From positions 248,001 through 312,000 of the forward strand of contig JAPZTL010000009.1 in assembly GCA_027532825.1 (NCBI GenBank): DNA of 64,000 bases. Reading direction: 5' to 3'. The DNA comes from Silanimonas sp021297925 (lineage in GTDB: Bacteria; Pseudomonadota; Gammaproteobacteria; Xanthomonadales; Xanthomonadaceae). Position 1 is the first letter of the stretch, and every line of letters starts with the position of its first letter. Made by a program: the position numbers and the translations under genes. The notes under the pieces are model-generated. The model made no database searches and was not told where the DNA came from. It saw nothing but the letters and a program-made list of their open reading frames with translations. Of the stretch, positions 54,562 through 62,929 are shown piece by piece.

Positions 54562-54585
54562 ATCTTTTCATCGCGATAAAAGGAT
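54562..54585. promoter_or_regulatory. Palindromic operator candidate, copy 2 (metX promoter)
   Basis: A 24-bp dyad centred on ATCGCGAT with 10 of 12 pairs matched (left ATCTTTTCATCG, right CGATAAAAGGAT). It shares the motif TTCATCGCGATRAAASGATRA with copy 1 at 51846-51881. Its right edge overlaps the first two bases of the metX -35 element, a position suited to an activator or to a repressor that blocks polymerase. Confidence 0.65.
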
Positions 54586-54612
54586 GACAGCCGGACCCGG
54601 ACCGACTACAGT
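54584..54612 (+). promoter_or_regulatory. metX-metB promoter
   Basis: ATGACA (54584-54589, five of six matching TTGACA) and TACAGT (54607-54612) are 17 bp apart. Transcription would start at about 54619, just at the edge of the S-box RNA, which supports the assignment. Confidence 0.65.
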
Positions 54613-54617
54613 GGCTC

Positions 54618-54745
54618 CACACACCATCCAGACCGGCTGAGGGACAGGCCCGACGACGCCGGGGCAAGCACCGACCGCATCCCGCGGCGGCGCGCTGCCA
54701 ACGCCTGCGGCGGGGCCTCCGGGCCCCCGCCGGTCGATGGGTCGT
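54618..54745 (+). promoter_or_regulatory. SAM-I (S-box) riboswitch upstream of metX
   Basis: The S-box core is recognisable: closing helix P1 CCATC (54624-54628) with GATGG (54736-54740); P2 CCGGC (54633-54637) with GCCGG (54658-54662) enclosing the kink-turn and GAGGGACAGGCCC; GGGGCAAGC; and the P3 internal loop CGCTGCCAACGCCTGC. A GC hairpin (P4) follows. Downstream, CGACCG (54765-54770) can pair with CGGTCG (54731-54736), which would open P1, a plausible switch. S-adenosylmethionine should turn expression down. Confidence 0.85.
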
Positions 54746-54819
54746 CAGGGAGCCTGCGTGCAGGCGACCGAGCGGCCGTCGCCGGCCGCCGCGGGCCGGG
54801 TGGTCCACCGGAGCCCGAC

Positions 54820-55866
54820 ATGCCCCTCGCCACCCCCCTCGACCGCCTCGACGAGCCGTCCTGTCCGACGACGCACGGCACCGTCGCCCCCGATCGCGTC
54901 GCGCTCGCCGAAGGCGTGCTGGGCGCCACCCTCGCCCTGCGCCACGCCGGGGTCCAGCGCGTGAACCTCCGGTGGCGCCTCGTGGGCGCCGATGGCGCGC
55001 CCGTGCACGCCGTGCTCGGCGGCATCTCGGCGACGCGGCATGTCGCCGCCGCGCGCGACGGCGAGCCCGACGGCTGGTGGCAGGACCAGGTCGGCCCAGG
55101 CCGTGTGTTCGACATCGCGCGCGTCCGCGTCCTGTCCTTCGACTGGATCGGCCGCGACGGCACGCTGGATGCCCCGCTCGACACCCGCGACCAGGCCGAC
55201 GCGCTGGCCGTGCTACTCGACCACCTCGGCATCGCCCGGCTCGCCTCGATCGTCGGCAGCAGCTACGGCGCGATGGTCGGCCTCGCCTTCGCCGAGCGCC
55301 ACCCGGCCCTCGTCGAACGCCTCGTGGCGATCAGCGGCGCCGACCGCGCCGACCCCTACGCCGCCGCCTGGCGCAGCCTGCAGCGCCGCGTGCTCGACCT
55401 CGGTCGCGACGGCCCCGAGGCGGTCGCGCTGGCCCGCCAGTTCGCGATGCTCAGCTACCGCACGCCGGAGGAGTTCGCCGAGCGCTTCGACGCCGAACCC
55501 ACGTGGGACGGCGACCGGCTGCGCTGCGCCGCGCAGGACTACCTCGACGCCGCGGGCTCGCGCTTCGCCGCGGTGTTCAGCCCGATCGCCTTCCGCCGCC
55601 TGTCGGAGTCGATCGACCGCCACCGCATCGACCCGGCGCGGATCGCCACGCCGACGACCGTCATCGCCATCGAGCAAGACCGCCTGGTCCCGCTGGACGA
55701 TCTGCGCCGCCTCGCCCGCGGCCTCGGCGGGCCCGCGCGCCTGGCGGTGCTGTCCTCCCGGTACGGCCACGACGCCTTCCTGAAGGAGCCGGCCGCCATC
55801 GCCCGCCTGCTTCGCGTCGCCCTCGACACCCCGCTGCCCGCCACCCGCCAGGACTCCGCCGCATGA
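54820..55866 (+). CDS. metX: MetX-like homoserine O-acyltransferase
   Basis: Alpha/beta-hydrolase fold acyltransferase, 348 residues, activating homoserine (or a related hydroxyamino acid) with acetyl- or succinyl-CoA. Catalytic triad visible: Ser148 in GSSYGAMVG, Asp287 in DRLVP, His317 in YGHDAF. It also has AVLGGISATRHV and GWWQDQVGPGR of the family. It has the shorter N-terminus of the MetX form common in Xanthomonadaceae. Some MetX proteins of this group are reported to be serine O-succinyltransferases, so acceptor and acyl donor are uncertain. Coupled to metB by ATGA and placed behind an S-box riboswitch, which favours methionine synthesis. Confidence 0.85.
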   Translation: MPLATPLDRLDEPSCPTTHGTVAPDRVALAEGVLGATLALRHAGVQRVNLRWRLVGADGAPVHAVLGGISATRHVAAARDGEPDGWWQDQVGPGRVFDIARVRVLSFDWIGRDGTLDAPLDTRDQADALAVLLDHLGIARLASIVGSSYGAMVGLAFAERHPALVERLVAISGADRADPYAAAWRSLQRRVLDLGRDGPEAVALARQFAMLSYRTPEEFAERFDAEPTWDGDRLRCAAQDYLDAAGSRFAAVFSPIAFRRLSESIDRHRIDPARIATPTTVIAIEQDRLVPLDDLRRLARGLGGPARLAVLSSRYGHDAFLKEPAAIARLLRVALDTPLPATRQDSAA

Positions 55867-57059
55867 GCGCCTTCGACCCCGCCACCCGCGCCGTCCGCGC
55901 CGGCATCGACCGCGACACCGCCCACGGCGCGGTCGTTCCGCCGATCGTACTGTCGTCGAATTTCAGCTTCGAGGGCTTCGGCAAGAAGCGCCGCTACGAC
56001 TACACGCGCAGCGGCAACCCGACGCGCGACCTGCTCGGCGAAGCGCTGGCCGAACTCGAGGGCGGCGCTGGCGGCGTCGTCACCGCCACCGGCATGGCGG
56101 CGATCACCCTGGTGTTGAGCCTGCTCGAACCCGGGCAGCGCCTCGTGGTTCCGCACGACGCCTACGGCGGCAGCTGGCGGCTTTTCAACGCGCTGGCGAA
56201 GAAGGGCGCTTTCGAACTCGTCACCATCGACTTCACCTGTCCGCGCCAGCTTAGCCACGCCCTCGACCCGGCGCCGGCCATCGTCTGGATCGAGACGCCC
56301 TCGAACCCGCTGCTGCGCATCACCGACCTGCGCTTCGTGGCCGAGGCCGCAAAGCGCGTCGGTGCGCTCGTCGTCGTCGACAACACCTTCCTCTCCCCGG
56401 CCCTGCAAACGCCGATCGACTTCGGCGCCGACCTCGTCGTGCACTCCACGACGAAGTACATCAACGGCCACAGCGACGTGGTCGGCGGCGCCGTGGTGGC
56501 GAAGACGCCCGAACTGCACGAGCGCCTCACCTGGTGGGCGAATGCGCTGGGCCTCACCGGCTCGCCCTTCGACGCCTTCCTGACCCTCCGCGGCCTGCGC
56601 ACGCTCGACGCGCGCCTGCGCGTGCACGAGGAGAACGCCCACGGCCTGGTCGACCTGCTGGTCGGCCACGAGGCGGTGGCCGCCGTGCACTACCCGGGGC
56701 TGGCCTCGCACCCCGGCCATGCTCTGGCCGCGCGCCAGCAGAGGGGCTTCGGCGCGATGCTCAGCTTCGAGCTGCGGGGCGGCGAAGCGGCGGCCCGAGC
56801 CTTCTGCGATGGTCTCGACTGCTTCACGCTGGCCGAGTCGCTGGGCGGCGTGGAAAGCCTCGTGGCCCACCCGCCCACCATGACCCATGCCGCGATGAGC
56901 GCCGAAGCCCGCGCGGCTGCCGGCATCCGCGATGGCCTGCTGCGGCTCTCCGTCGGCATCGAGCACGTCCGCGACCTGCGCACCGATCTCGCCGGCGGGC
57001 TGGAGCGGGCGGCGCGGGTTGTCGCCTCGGCGCACGCCCGTGAGGCGGTGATCGCCTGA
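55863..57059 (+). CDS. metB: Cystathionine gamma-synthase family PLP enzyme
   Basis: 398-residue trans-sulfuration PLP enzyme that joins an O-acylhomoserine with cysteine (or sulfide). The PLP lysine is Lys198 in HSTTKYINGHSDVVGG; YTRSGNPTRDLLGEALAELEGG, ATGMAAI, IWIETPSNPLL-type and LGGVESLVAHPPTMTHAAM motifs are present. The metX-metB pair shares one riboswitch-controlled transcript and is translationally coupled. Sequence alone does not separate gamma-synthase from gamma-lyase or sulfhydrylase; the operon favours synthase. Confidence 0.85.
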   Translation: MSAFDPATRAVRAGIDRDTAHGAVVPPIVLSSNFSFEGFGKKRRYDYTRSGNPTRDLLGEALAELEGGAGGVVTATGMAAITLVLSLLEPGQRLVVPHDAYGGSWRLFNALAKKGAFELVTIDFTCPRQLSHALDPAPAIVWIETPSNPLLRITDLRFVAEAAKRVGALVVVDNTFLSPALQTPIDFGADLVVHSTTKYINGHSDVVGGAVVAKTPELHERLTWWANALGLTGSPFDAFLTLRGLRTLDARLRVHEENAHGLVDLLVGHEAVAAVHYPGLASHPGHALAARQQRGFGAMLSFELRGGEAAARAFCDGLDCFTLAESLGGVESLVAHPPTMTHAAMSAEARAAAGIRDGLLRLSVGIEHVRDLRTDLAGGLERAARVVASAHAREAVIA

Positions 57060-57090
57060 CGCCGCGGCGGTCGCGAGGGCGCTGGCCGAG

Positions 57091-57109
57091 CCGGGCCTCG
57101 GCCCGGATT
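57091..57109 (+). terminator. Weak hairpin terminator after metB
   Basis: A 6-bp stem CCGGGC / GCCCGG (57091-57096 and 57101-57106) with a four-base loop is followed by ATTTGCT, 32 bp after the metB stop codon. Short, so only moderately convincing. A possible valS -10 (TAGGCT, 57113-57118) follows. Confidence 0.4.
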
Positions 57110-57171
57110 TGCTAGGCTTAACGCACCTTTTTCGACCTTTGGACCGGCCCGAAACGCCGGTCTCGCGCCGC

Positions 57172-59982
57172 ATGGACAAGAGCTTCGAGCCGAGCACCTT
57201 CGAATCCCGCTGGTACAGCCACTGGGAGGGCACCGGCCTGTTCAAGCCCTCGGGCGACGCGTCCAAGCCGGCCTACAGCATCCTGTTGCCGCCGCCGAAC
57301 GTCACCGGCACCCTGCACATGGGCCACGCGTTCCAGCACACGCTGATGGACACGCTGATCCGCTACCACCGCATGCGCGGCTTCGACACGCTCTGGCAGC
57401 TCGGCACCGACCACGCCGGCATCGCCACCGAGATGGTGGTCTCGCGCAACCTGCACCTCGCCGGTCAAGGCGAAACCCGTGACGGGCTCGGGCGCGAGGC
57501 CTTCGTCGGCAAGGTCTGGGAGTGGAAGAAGGAATCCGGCGACACCATCGAGCGCCAGATGCGCCGCATGGGCAGCTCGGGCGACTGGTCGCGCAGCGTC
57601 TTCACCATGGACCCGATGCCGAGCACGGCCGTGGTCGAGACCTTCGTCAAGCTGCACGAGCAAGGGCTCATCTACCGCGGCCAGAAGCTGGTCAACTGGG
57701 ACCCGGTGCTGAAGACCGCCATCTCCGACCTCGAGGTGGTCAGCGAGGAGGAGAACGGCCACCTGTGGTCGATCCGCTACCCGCTGGTCGACGCGACCTA
57801 CGAACACGTCGAGGTGGACGCTGACGGCGTCGAGACCCTGCGCGAGACGCGCGACTACCTCGTCGTCGCCACCACGCGCCCCGAGACGATGCTCGGCGAC
57901 GTCGCCGCGATGGTGCATCCGGAGGACGCGCGCTACGCCCACCTCGTCGGCAAGCAGGTGCGCCTGCCGCTCTGCGACCGCACGATCCCGGTGATCGCCG
58001 ACGATTACGTCGACCGCGCCTTCGGCACCGGCGTGGTGAAGGTCACGCCGGCGCACGACTTCAACGACTACGCGGTCGGCCAGCGCCACGGCCTGCCGAT
58101 GATCAACCTGTTCACCGACACGGCGCACCTCAACGACGCCGCGCCGGAACGCTTCCGCGGGCTCGACCGTTTCGAGGCGCGGAAGCAGGTGCTCGCCGAG
58201 CTCGACACCCTCGGCCTGCTGGTCGAGGCCAAGCCGCACAAGCTGATGGTGCCGCGCGGCGACCGCACCGGCCAGGTGATCGAGCCCTACCTCACGGACC
58301 AGTGGTTCGTGAAGATGGACGAGTTCGCGCGCAAGGGCCTCGATGCCGTCGAAAGCGGCCGCGTGCGCTTCGTTCCGGAGAACTGGATCAACACCTACCG
58401 GCACTGGCTGGAGAACATCCAGGACTGGTGCATCAGCCGCCAGCTCTGGTGGGGCCACCGCATCCCGGCGTGGTACGACGAGGCCGGCAAGCTCTACGTC
58501 GGCCGCAACGAGGCCGAGGTGCGCGCCACGCACGGCCTCGGCGCCCATGTCTCGCTGCGCCAGGACAGCGACGTGCTGGAGACCTGGTTCAGTTCGGCGA
58601 TCTGGCCGCACTCGACGATGGGCTGGCCCAATGCCGAGGCCATGGCCGAGCGCGGCTTCGACCGCTACCTGCCGTCGTCGGTGCTGGTCACCGGCTTCGA
58701 CATCATCTTCTTCTGGGTCGCCCGGATGATCATGATGACCGAGCACTTCACCGGCGAGGTGCCGTTCAAGGACGTCTACATCACCGGCCTCGTCCGCGAC
58801 AAGGACGGCCAGAAGATGTCGAAGTCGAAGGGCAACGTGCTCGATCCCATCGATCTCATCGACGGCATCAGCATCGAAGCGCTGGTCGCCAAGCGCACCA
58901 GCGGCCTGATGAAGCCCACCGACGCGCCGAAGATCGAGAAGGCCACGCGCAAGGAGTTCCCGGAAGGCATCCCGGCCTTCGGTGCCGATGCCCTTCGCTT
59001 CACCTTCGCCTCGCTGGCCACGCACGGCCGCGACATCAAGTTCGACCTCGCGCGCTGCGAGGGTTACAAGAACTTCTGCAACAAGCTCTGGAACGCGGCA
59101 CGTTTCGTACTGATGAACACGGAAGGGTTCAGCGCCTCGGGCACGCCCACGCCGACGACCGACGCCGAGCGTTGGATCCTCGACCGCCTGCAGCAACTGC
59201 TGAAGGACGTCGAAGCCCAGTTCGCGGCCTATCGCTTCGACCTGGCCTCGCAGGCCATGTACGAGTTCGTCTGGAACGAGGTCTGCGACTGGTTCCTGGA
59301 ACTGTCCAAGCCGGCCCTGCAGGGCGGTGACGCGGCCGCGATCGCCTCGACCCGCCACACCCTGCTCTACGTGATCGAACAGAGCCTGCGCGTGCTGCAC
59401 CCGCTGATCCCCTTCGTCACCGAGGAGATCTGGTCGCACGTCGCGCCGAAGCTCGGCCTGGGCGGCGATTCGATCAGCGTGCAGGCCTACCCCGCTTTCG
59501 ATGCTGCGCTCACCGACGCCCGCGCCGCCGCCGACATCGAATGGCTGAAGGCCGCGATCACCGCGCTGCGCTCGGTGCGCAGCCAGCTCGGCGTGCCGCC
59601 GGGCAAGGCCGTGCCCCTGCTGCTCGCGGGCAAGGGCGATGCCGCGCAGATCGAACGCCATGCCGGCGGCCTGAAGTTCCTCGCCAAGCTCGAGTCGATC
59701 GACTGGGTGCACGGCGAACCGCCGGCCGCCGCCGCCGCGGTGCTGGGCGAGCTCACGCTGCTGGTGCCGCTGGCCGGCCTCGTGGATCTGGACGCCGAGC
59801 GCGCCCGCCTCGACAAGGAGATCAAGCGCGTCGAAGGCGAGATCGCGAAGTGCCACGGGAAGCTCGGCTCGGAGACCTTCGTGGCCAATGCGCCTGAGGC
59901 CGTGGTGGCGCAGGAGCGCAAGCGCCTCGCCGAGTGGACGACGATGCTGGACGGGCTGAAGTCCAACCGGGGGCGGCTCTGA
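57172..59982 (+). CDS. valS: Valyl-tRNA synthetase
   Basis: Charges tRNA-Val and edits misactivated threonine. The ATG at 57172 gives 936 residues. Motifs: HMGH (residues 49-52) in the class I catalytic domain, editing domain with HDFNDYAVGQRHGLPMI, KMSKSKGN near residue 547, and a C-terminal coiled coil (last 70 residues, DLDAERARLDKEIKRVEGE). Length and order are standard. It is transcribed alone downstream of metB. Confidence 0.97.
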   Translation: MDKSFEPSTFESRWYSHWEGTGLFKPSGDASKPAYSILLPPPNVTGTLHMGHAFQHTLMDTLIRYHRMRGFDTLWQLGTDHAGIATEMVVSRNLHLAGQGETRDGLGREAFVGKVWEWKKESGDTIERQMRRMGSSGDWSRSVFTMDPMPSTAVVETFVKLHEQGLIYRGQKLVNWDPVLKTAISDLEVVSEEENGHLWSIRYPLVDATYEHVEVDADGVETLRETRDYLVVATTRPETMLGDVAAMVHPEDARYAHLVGKQVRLPLCDRTIPVIADDYVDRAFGTGVVKVTPAHDFNDYAVGQRHGLPMINLFTDTAHLNDAAPERFRGLDRFEARKQVLAELDTLGLLVEAKPHKLMVPRGDRTGQVIEPYLTDQWFVKMDEFARKGLDAVESGRVRFVPENWINTYRHWLENIQDWCISRQLWWGHRIPAWYDEAGKLYVGRNEAEVRATHGLGAHVSLRQDSDVLETWFSSAIWPHSTMGWPNAEAMAERGFDRYLPSSVLVTGFDIIFFWVARMIMMTEHFTGEVPFKDVYITGLVRDKDGQKMSKSKGNVLDPIDLIDGISIEALVAKRTSGLMKPTDAPKIEKATRKEFPEGIPAFGADALRFTFASLATHGRDIKFDLARCEGYKNFCNKLWNAARFVLMNTEGFSASGTPTPTTDAERWILDRLQQLLKDVEAQFAAYRFDLASQAMYEFVWNEVCDWFLELSKPALQGGDAAAIASTRHTLLYVIEQSLRVLHPLIPFVTEEIWSHVAPKLGLGGDSISVQAYPAFDAALTDARAAADIEWLKAAITALRSVRSQLGVPPGKAVPLLLAGKGDAAQIERHAGGLKFLAKLESIDWVHGEPPAAAAAVLGELTLLVPLAGLVDLDAERARLDKEIKRVEGEIAKCHGKLGSETFVANAPEAVVAQERKRLAEWTTMLDGLKSNRGRL

Positions 59983-60070
59983 GGATCGTCGGGCACCGGG
60001 CTGAACGCCGGTGTCCGAAGCCTGCGTTTCGCACTGGCAGGCTCCATCCGTTTCAGGCAGGGTGCGCGCC

Positions 60071-60724
60071 ATGACCGACCTCAGCCTCCACGGCCTGGCC
60101 CACGCGCTCCGGGATGAGCGCTGGAGCGCCATCACGCACGGCGCCGGCGCCGTACTCGGCGCGATCGGCGGCATCGTGCTGATCACGCTGGCGGCGCTGT
60201 GGGGCGACGGCTGGCAGCTCGCCAGCGCGATCGTCTTCAGCGTCACGCTGATCCTTCTTTACACGGCCTCCGCCTTCTACCACGCAGCGCCTTTCAAGAC
60301 GGCGCTGAAAGCGCGGCTGAAGGTGCTCGACCACTGCGCCATCTACCTGCTGATCGCCGGCACGTACACGCCGATCGCGCTGGTCGGTTTGCGCGAGCAC
60401 GGCGGCTGGTGGTTGTTCGGGGCGATCTGGACGCTGGCGGTGGGCGGCGTGGTGTTCAAGCTGCTCACCCGAGGGCGCTTCAAGACGCTCTCCACGCTGA
60501 TCTACGTCGCGATGGGCTGGCTGGCGGTCGTCGCGATCAAGCCGATGACCGAGCAGCTCAGCACATGGGCACTGGTCTGGATCTTCTCCGGCGGCCTCGC
60601 CTACACGCTGGGGACGCTGTTCTACCTGAGCCGGCGCATCCGCTACACCCACACCATCTGGCACGGCTTCGTGCTGGCCGGCAGCGGGCTCCACTTCGCC
60701 GCCGTCGCCACGCAGGTCTGGTAA
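60071..60724 (+). CDS. Hemolysin III/TrhA (PAQR) family membrane protein
   Basis: 217-residue integral membrane protein with seven predicted helices of the PAQR/hemolysin III group; bacterial members are linked to membrane fluidity control. Family motifs: ASAFYHA after helix 2, LDHCAIYLLIAGTYTP, and HTIWHGFVLAGSGLHFAAV with conserved histidines that form a metal site. The ATG at 60071 replaces an in-frame start 60 bases upstream because it begins at the usual MTDLSLHGL. Its name does not imply cytolysis. Confidence 0.88.
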   Translation: MTDLSLHGLAHALRDERWSAITHGAGAVLGAIGGIVLITLAALWGDGWQLASAIVFSVTLILLYTASAFYHAAPFKTALKARLKVLDHCAIYLLIAGTYTPIALVGLREHGGWWLFGAIWTLAVGGVVFKLLTRGRFKTLSTLIYVAMGWLAVVAIKPMTEQLSTWALVWIFSGGLAYTLGTLFYLSRRIRYTHTIWHGFVLAGSGLHFAAVATQVW

Positions 60725-60894
60725 GGGCGCGCCTGCCGCGCGGGCCGCCACGACCAGCGCGAGAACCGGCGAACCGCGCCCGGCGGGGGGTTGTCCGCGG
60801 CAGCGAGCCACGGATGGCGAGCGCCGCGAGTAAGCCCAGGGATGGGCGATCGAGCGGAAAGCGGATACCCCGCGCCGAAGGCAGGTTCGCCGCC

Positions 60895-61374
60895 CTAGCG
60901 CTCCGGCGGCAGCAACTCCATCGCCATCACGATGGCGTCCTCGCGCCCGTCCTTCGCCGGGTAGTAGCGGGGGCGCGTCCCGATTTCGTTGAACCCCTCG
61001 CTGCGGTAGAGCGCAATGGCGGTGGGGTTCGATGGCCGGACCTCGAGGAACACCCGGTCCGCCATGTGCCAGCGCGCGAGGTCGATCATCCGCCGCAGCA
61101 GCCGTCGCCCCAGACCGCGCCCCTGCTGGACCGGGTCGATGCACAGGTTGAGCAGGTGGGCCTCGTCGGCCCCCACGGAGAGGACGCCATAGCCGAGCAG
61201 CCCGACCTCGTCGGACTCCACGACCCACGCGTGATACCCGGCCGACAGGCAGTCACGGAACAGGCCCGGGGTCCACGGGAAGGCGTACCCGCGGGCTTCG
61301 ATCGCCGAGACGGCGGGGACATCGGCCTGCCGCATCGGCCGGAACTGCACCGCGGGCGCCGGCCTCGCCGCCAC
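60895..61374 (-). CDS. rimI: Ribosomal protein S18-alanine N-acetyltransferase RimI
   Basis: GNAT acetyltransferase, 159 residues. Motif A with the acetyl-CoA loop QQGRGLGRRLLRRMID, LEVRPSNPTAIALYRSEGF and RPRYYP identify RimI, which acetylates the N-terminus of S18. The start is a GTG at 61374; an internal ATG at 61335 would give a shorter form lacking 13 residues. It is the last gene of the pssA-short gene-rimI group on the minus strand. Confidence 0.93.
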   Translation of the reverse strand: MAARPAPAVQFRPMRQADVPAVSAIEARGYAFPWTPGLFRDCLSAGYHAWVVESDEVGLLGYGVLSVGADEAHLLNLCIDPVQQGRGLGRRLLRRMIDLARWHMADRVFLEVRPSNPTAIALYRSEGFNEIGTRPRYYPAKDGREDAIVMAMELLPPER

Positions 61375-61377
61375 GAC

Positions 61378-61635
61378 TCAGGCCCCGCGCCGCCAATCGC
61401 GGATGCGCCGCCATAGCGCCCGCTTGAAGTCGGCCCCCATGGCCGGCGCATCGGGTACCGGCCACTCCTGCCAGCCGGGCCCCATCCAACGTTCGAGGCC
61501 CGCCCGGAGGCGCGGGGGCAGCGACACGTCGCGGAGAGCGACCGGGCCGGAGGCCACCGCCATGGTGCGGCGTTCGGGCACCACGTAGCCCATGGCGTCG
61601 AGGCACTGCCGCTGGGCAGGGCTCCAGCGGGTCAC
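61378..61635 (-). CDS. Short hypothetical protein in the holD position
   Basis: 85-residue protein starting with GTG at 61635, which overlaps the pssA stop (GTGA); its stop is 3 bp before rimI. In E. coli the DNA polymerase III psi subunit gene holD occupies the position directly before rimI. The N-terminal helix (SPAQRQCLDAMGYVV) and the C-terminal stretch (GADFKRALWRRIRDW) resemble the corresponding ends of psi (for example its terminal ALW-containing helix), but the middle is much shorter than the 137 residues of E. coli HolD. I call it a candidate psi only; otherwise unknown. Confidence 0.6.
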   Translation of the reverse strand: MTRWSPAQRQCLDAMGYVVPERRTMAVASGPVALRDVSLPPRLRAGLERWMGPGWQEWPVPDAPAMGADFKRALWRRIRDWRRGA

Positions 61636-62402
61636 GACGCCGCCGCTGCGGCGCGGCGCCGCTGCCAGAGACTGCCGATGGGGCCGCTGAGCACGTACAC
61701 CACGGCCACCGCGAAGATCACCTTCGGCGCGTCGATCAGCAGGGCCACGAGCACGGCCAGCACCAGCAGCATGAACCAGAACGGCACGCGGTCGCCGGGC
61801 CAGCCCTTGAAGCTGAAGAAGCGGATGCGGCTGACCATCAGCAGGGCGCAGGCCACCGTGGTGGCCAACGCCACCCAGCGCAGCTCGTCGCCCGAATAGC
61901 CCAGCTCGCTGAAGCACCAGACCACGCTGATCATGGTGCCGGCGGAGGCCGGGCTGGCAAGGCCGATGAACCAGCGCTTGTCGGTGCTGCCGGCCTGCAC
62001 GTTGAAACGGGCGAGGCGCAAGGCCGCGCAGGCCACGTAGAGGAAGGCCGCGGCCCAGCCCGCCTTGCCCCAGGCCGCGCCGTCGAGCGCCAGCTGTCCC
62101 AGCGCCCAGTGGTACATGACCAGCGCCGGCGCCATGCCGAAGCTGATCAGGTCGGACAGCGAGTCGTACTGCACACCGAATTCGCTGGTGGTGCCGGTCA
62201 TGCGGGCGACCCGGCCGTCGACGCCGTCGAAGACGCCGGCGACCAGCACGGCGACGCAGGCCGCGCCGATGTGGCCATTCGCCGCCGCGAGGATCGCGTA
62301 GAAGCCGGCGAACATGTTCGCCGTCGTCAGCAGGTTGGGCAGCAGGTAGATGTGGCGGCTGCGCGGGCGCACCGGCGGCGCGTCAGGGGGCTCGTGGTCC
62401 AT
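61632..62402 (-). CDS. pssA: CDP-diacylglycerol-serine O-phosphatidyltransferase
   Basis: Integral membrane enzyme that makes phosphatidylserine, the precursor of phosphatidylethanolamine. 256 residues with the CDP-alcohol phosphotransferase signature DG-x2-AR-x8-G-x3-D-x3-D (DGRVARMTG...GVQYDSLSD) and about seven membrane helices. ATG at 62402 chosen for the family-like start (RHIYLLPNLLTTANMF follows). First gene of the pssA-short gene-rimI operon; it overlaps the next gene by 4 bp. Confidence 0.94.
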   Translation of the reverse strand: MDHEPPDAPPVRPRSRHIYLLPNLLTTANMFAGFYAILAAANGHIGAACVAVLVAGVFDGVDGRVARMTGTTSEFGVQYDSLSDLISFGMAPALVMYHWALGQLALDGAAWGKAGWAAAFLYVACAALRLARFNVQAGSTDKRWFIGLASPASAGTMISVVWCFSELGYSGDELRWVALATTVACALLMVSRIRFFSFKGWPGDRVPFWFMLLVLAVLVALLIDAPKVIFAVAVVYVLSGPIGSLWQRRRAAAAAS

Positions 62403-62489
62403 GACCCCAGTGTAGCCTCTGGCCGCGCCGGCTTGCCCCCGCGCCCGCCGATGGCGATACCATGCGCTGTCTCGTCCCGGAGCGTCCGA

Positions 62490-62900
62490 ATGATCCGCTT
62501 CCACCCCCTCGTCGTCGCCCTCGCCCTGCTGCTGGCCGCGCCCGTGGCCCACGCCCAGGACCCGGTCTACACCTGGGTCGACGCCCAGGGTGTCCGGCAT
62601 TTCTCCCAGACCCCGCCGGAGGGCGTCCAGTACGAAGTCCGGGGCGTCCGCGACCGGGCGGTGGGCACCAACGCCGCGGCGTCGCCCGCCGGCCCCACCC
62701 CGCCCTCGCAGGACCAGCAGGCCTGCGATCGGGCCCGCTTGTCGCTCGCCCAGCTCGACAGCAACGCGCCGCTCCTGATAGACAAGGACGGCGACGGGAA
62801 GTCCGAGCCGCTCACGCCGGAAGACCGCGCCGCGCAGCGCCAGCTGGCCGAGCAGGCGATCCGGGCCTACTGCGTCGCGCCGGACGCCCGCGGGGGCTGA
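62490..62900 (+). CDS. DUF4124 domain protein, exported
   Basis: 136-residue protein with a signal peptide (first 22 residues, ending AHA) and one DUF4124 domain (VYTWVDAQGVRHFSQTPPEGVQ). The remainder has two cysteines and a short acidic stretch (DKDGDGKSEPLTPED) that resembles a calcium-binding loop. Function unknown; DUF4124 proteins are frequent in gammaproteobacterial periplasms. Divergent from pssA and upstream of proS. Confidence 0.85.
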   Translation: MIRFHPLVVALALLLAAPVAHAQDPVYTWVDAQGVRHFSQTPPEGVQYEVRGVRDRAVGTNAAASPAGPTPPSQDQQACDRARLSLAQLDSNAPLLIDKDGDGKSEPLTPEDRAAQRQLAEQAIRAYCVAPDARGG

Positions 62901-62929
62901 TGCCTGCGGGGGGCTGGCCGGTTCCCCGC

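Noticed and set aside
57118..60246. Very long minus-strand open frame (1042 codons) opposite valS
   Set aside because: It mirrors the highly GC-biased valS codons; the product is a low-complexity Arg/Ala/Gly/His mixture without a recognisable domain, while valS on the plus strand is unambiguous.
60725..60894. Gap between the hemolysin III gene and rimI
   Set aside because: Searched by eye for a tRNA, hairpin with T-run or small gene; nothing convincing was found.
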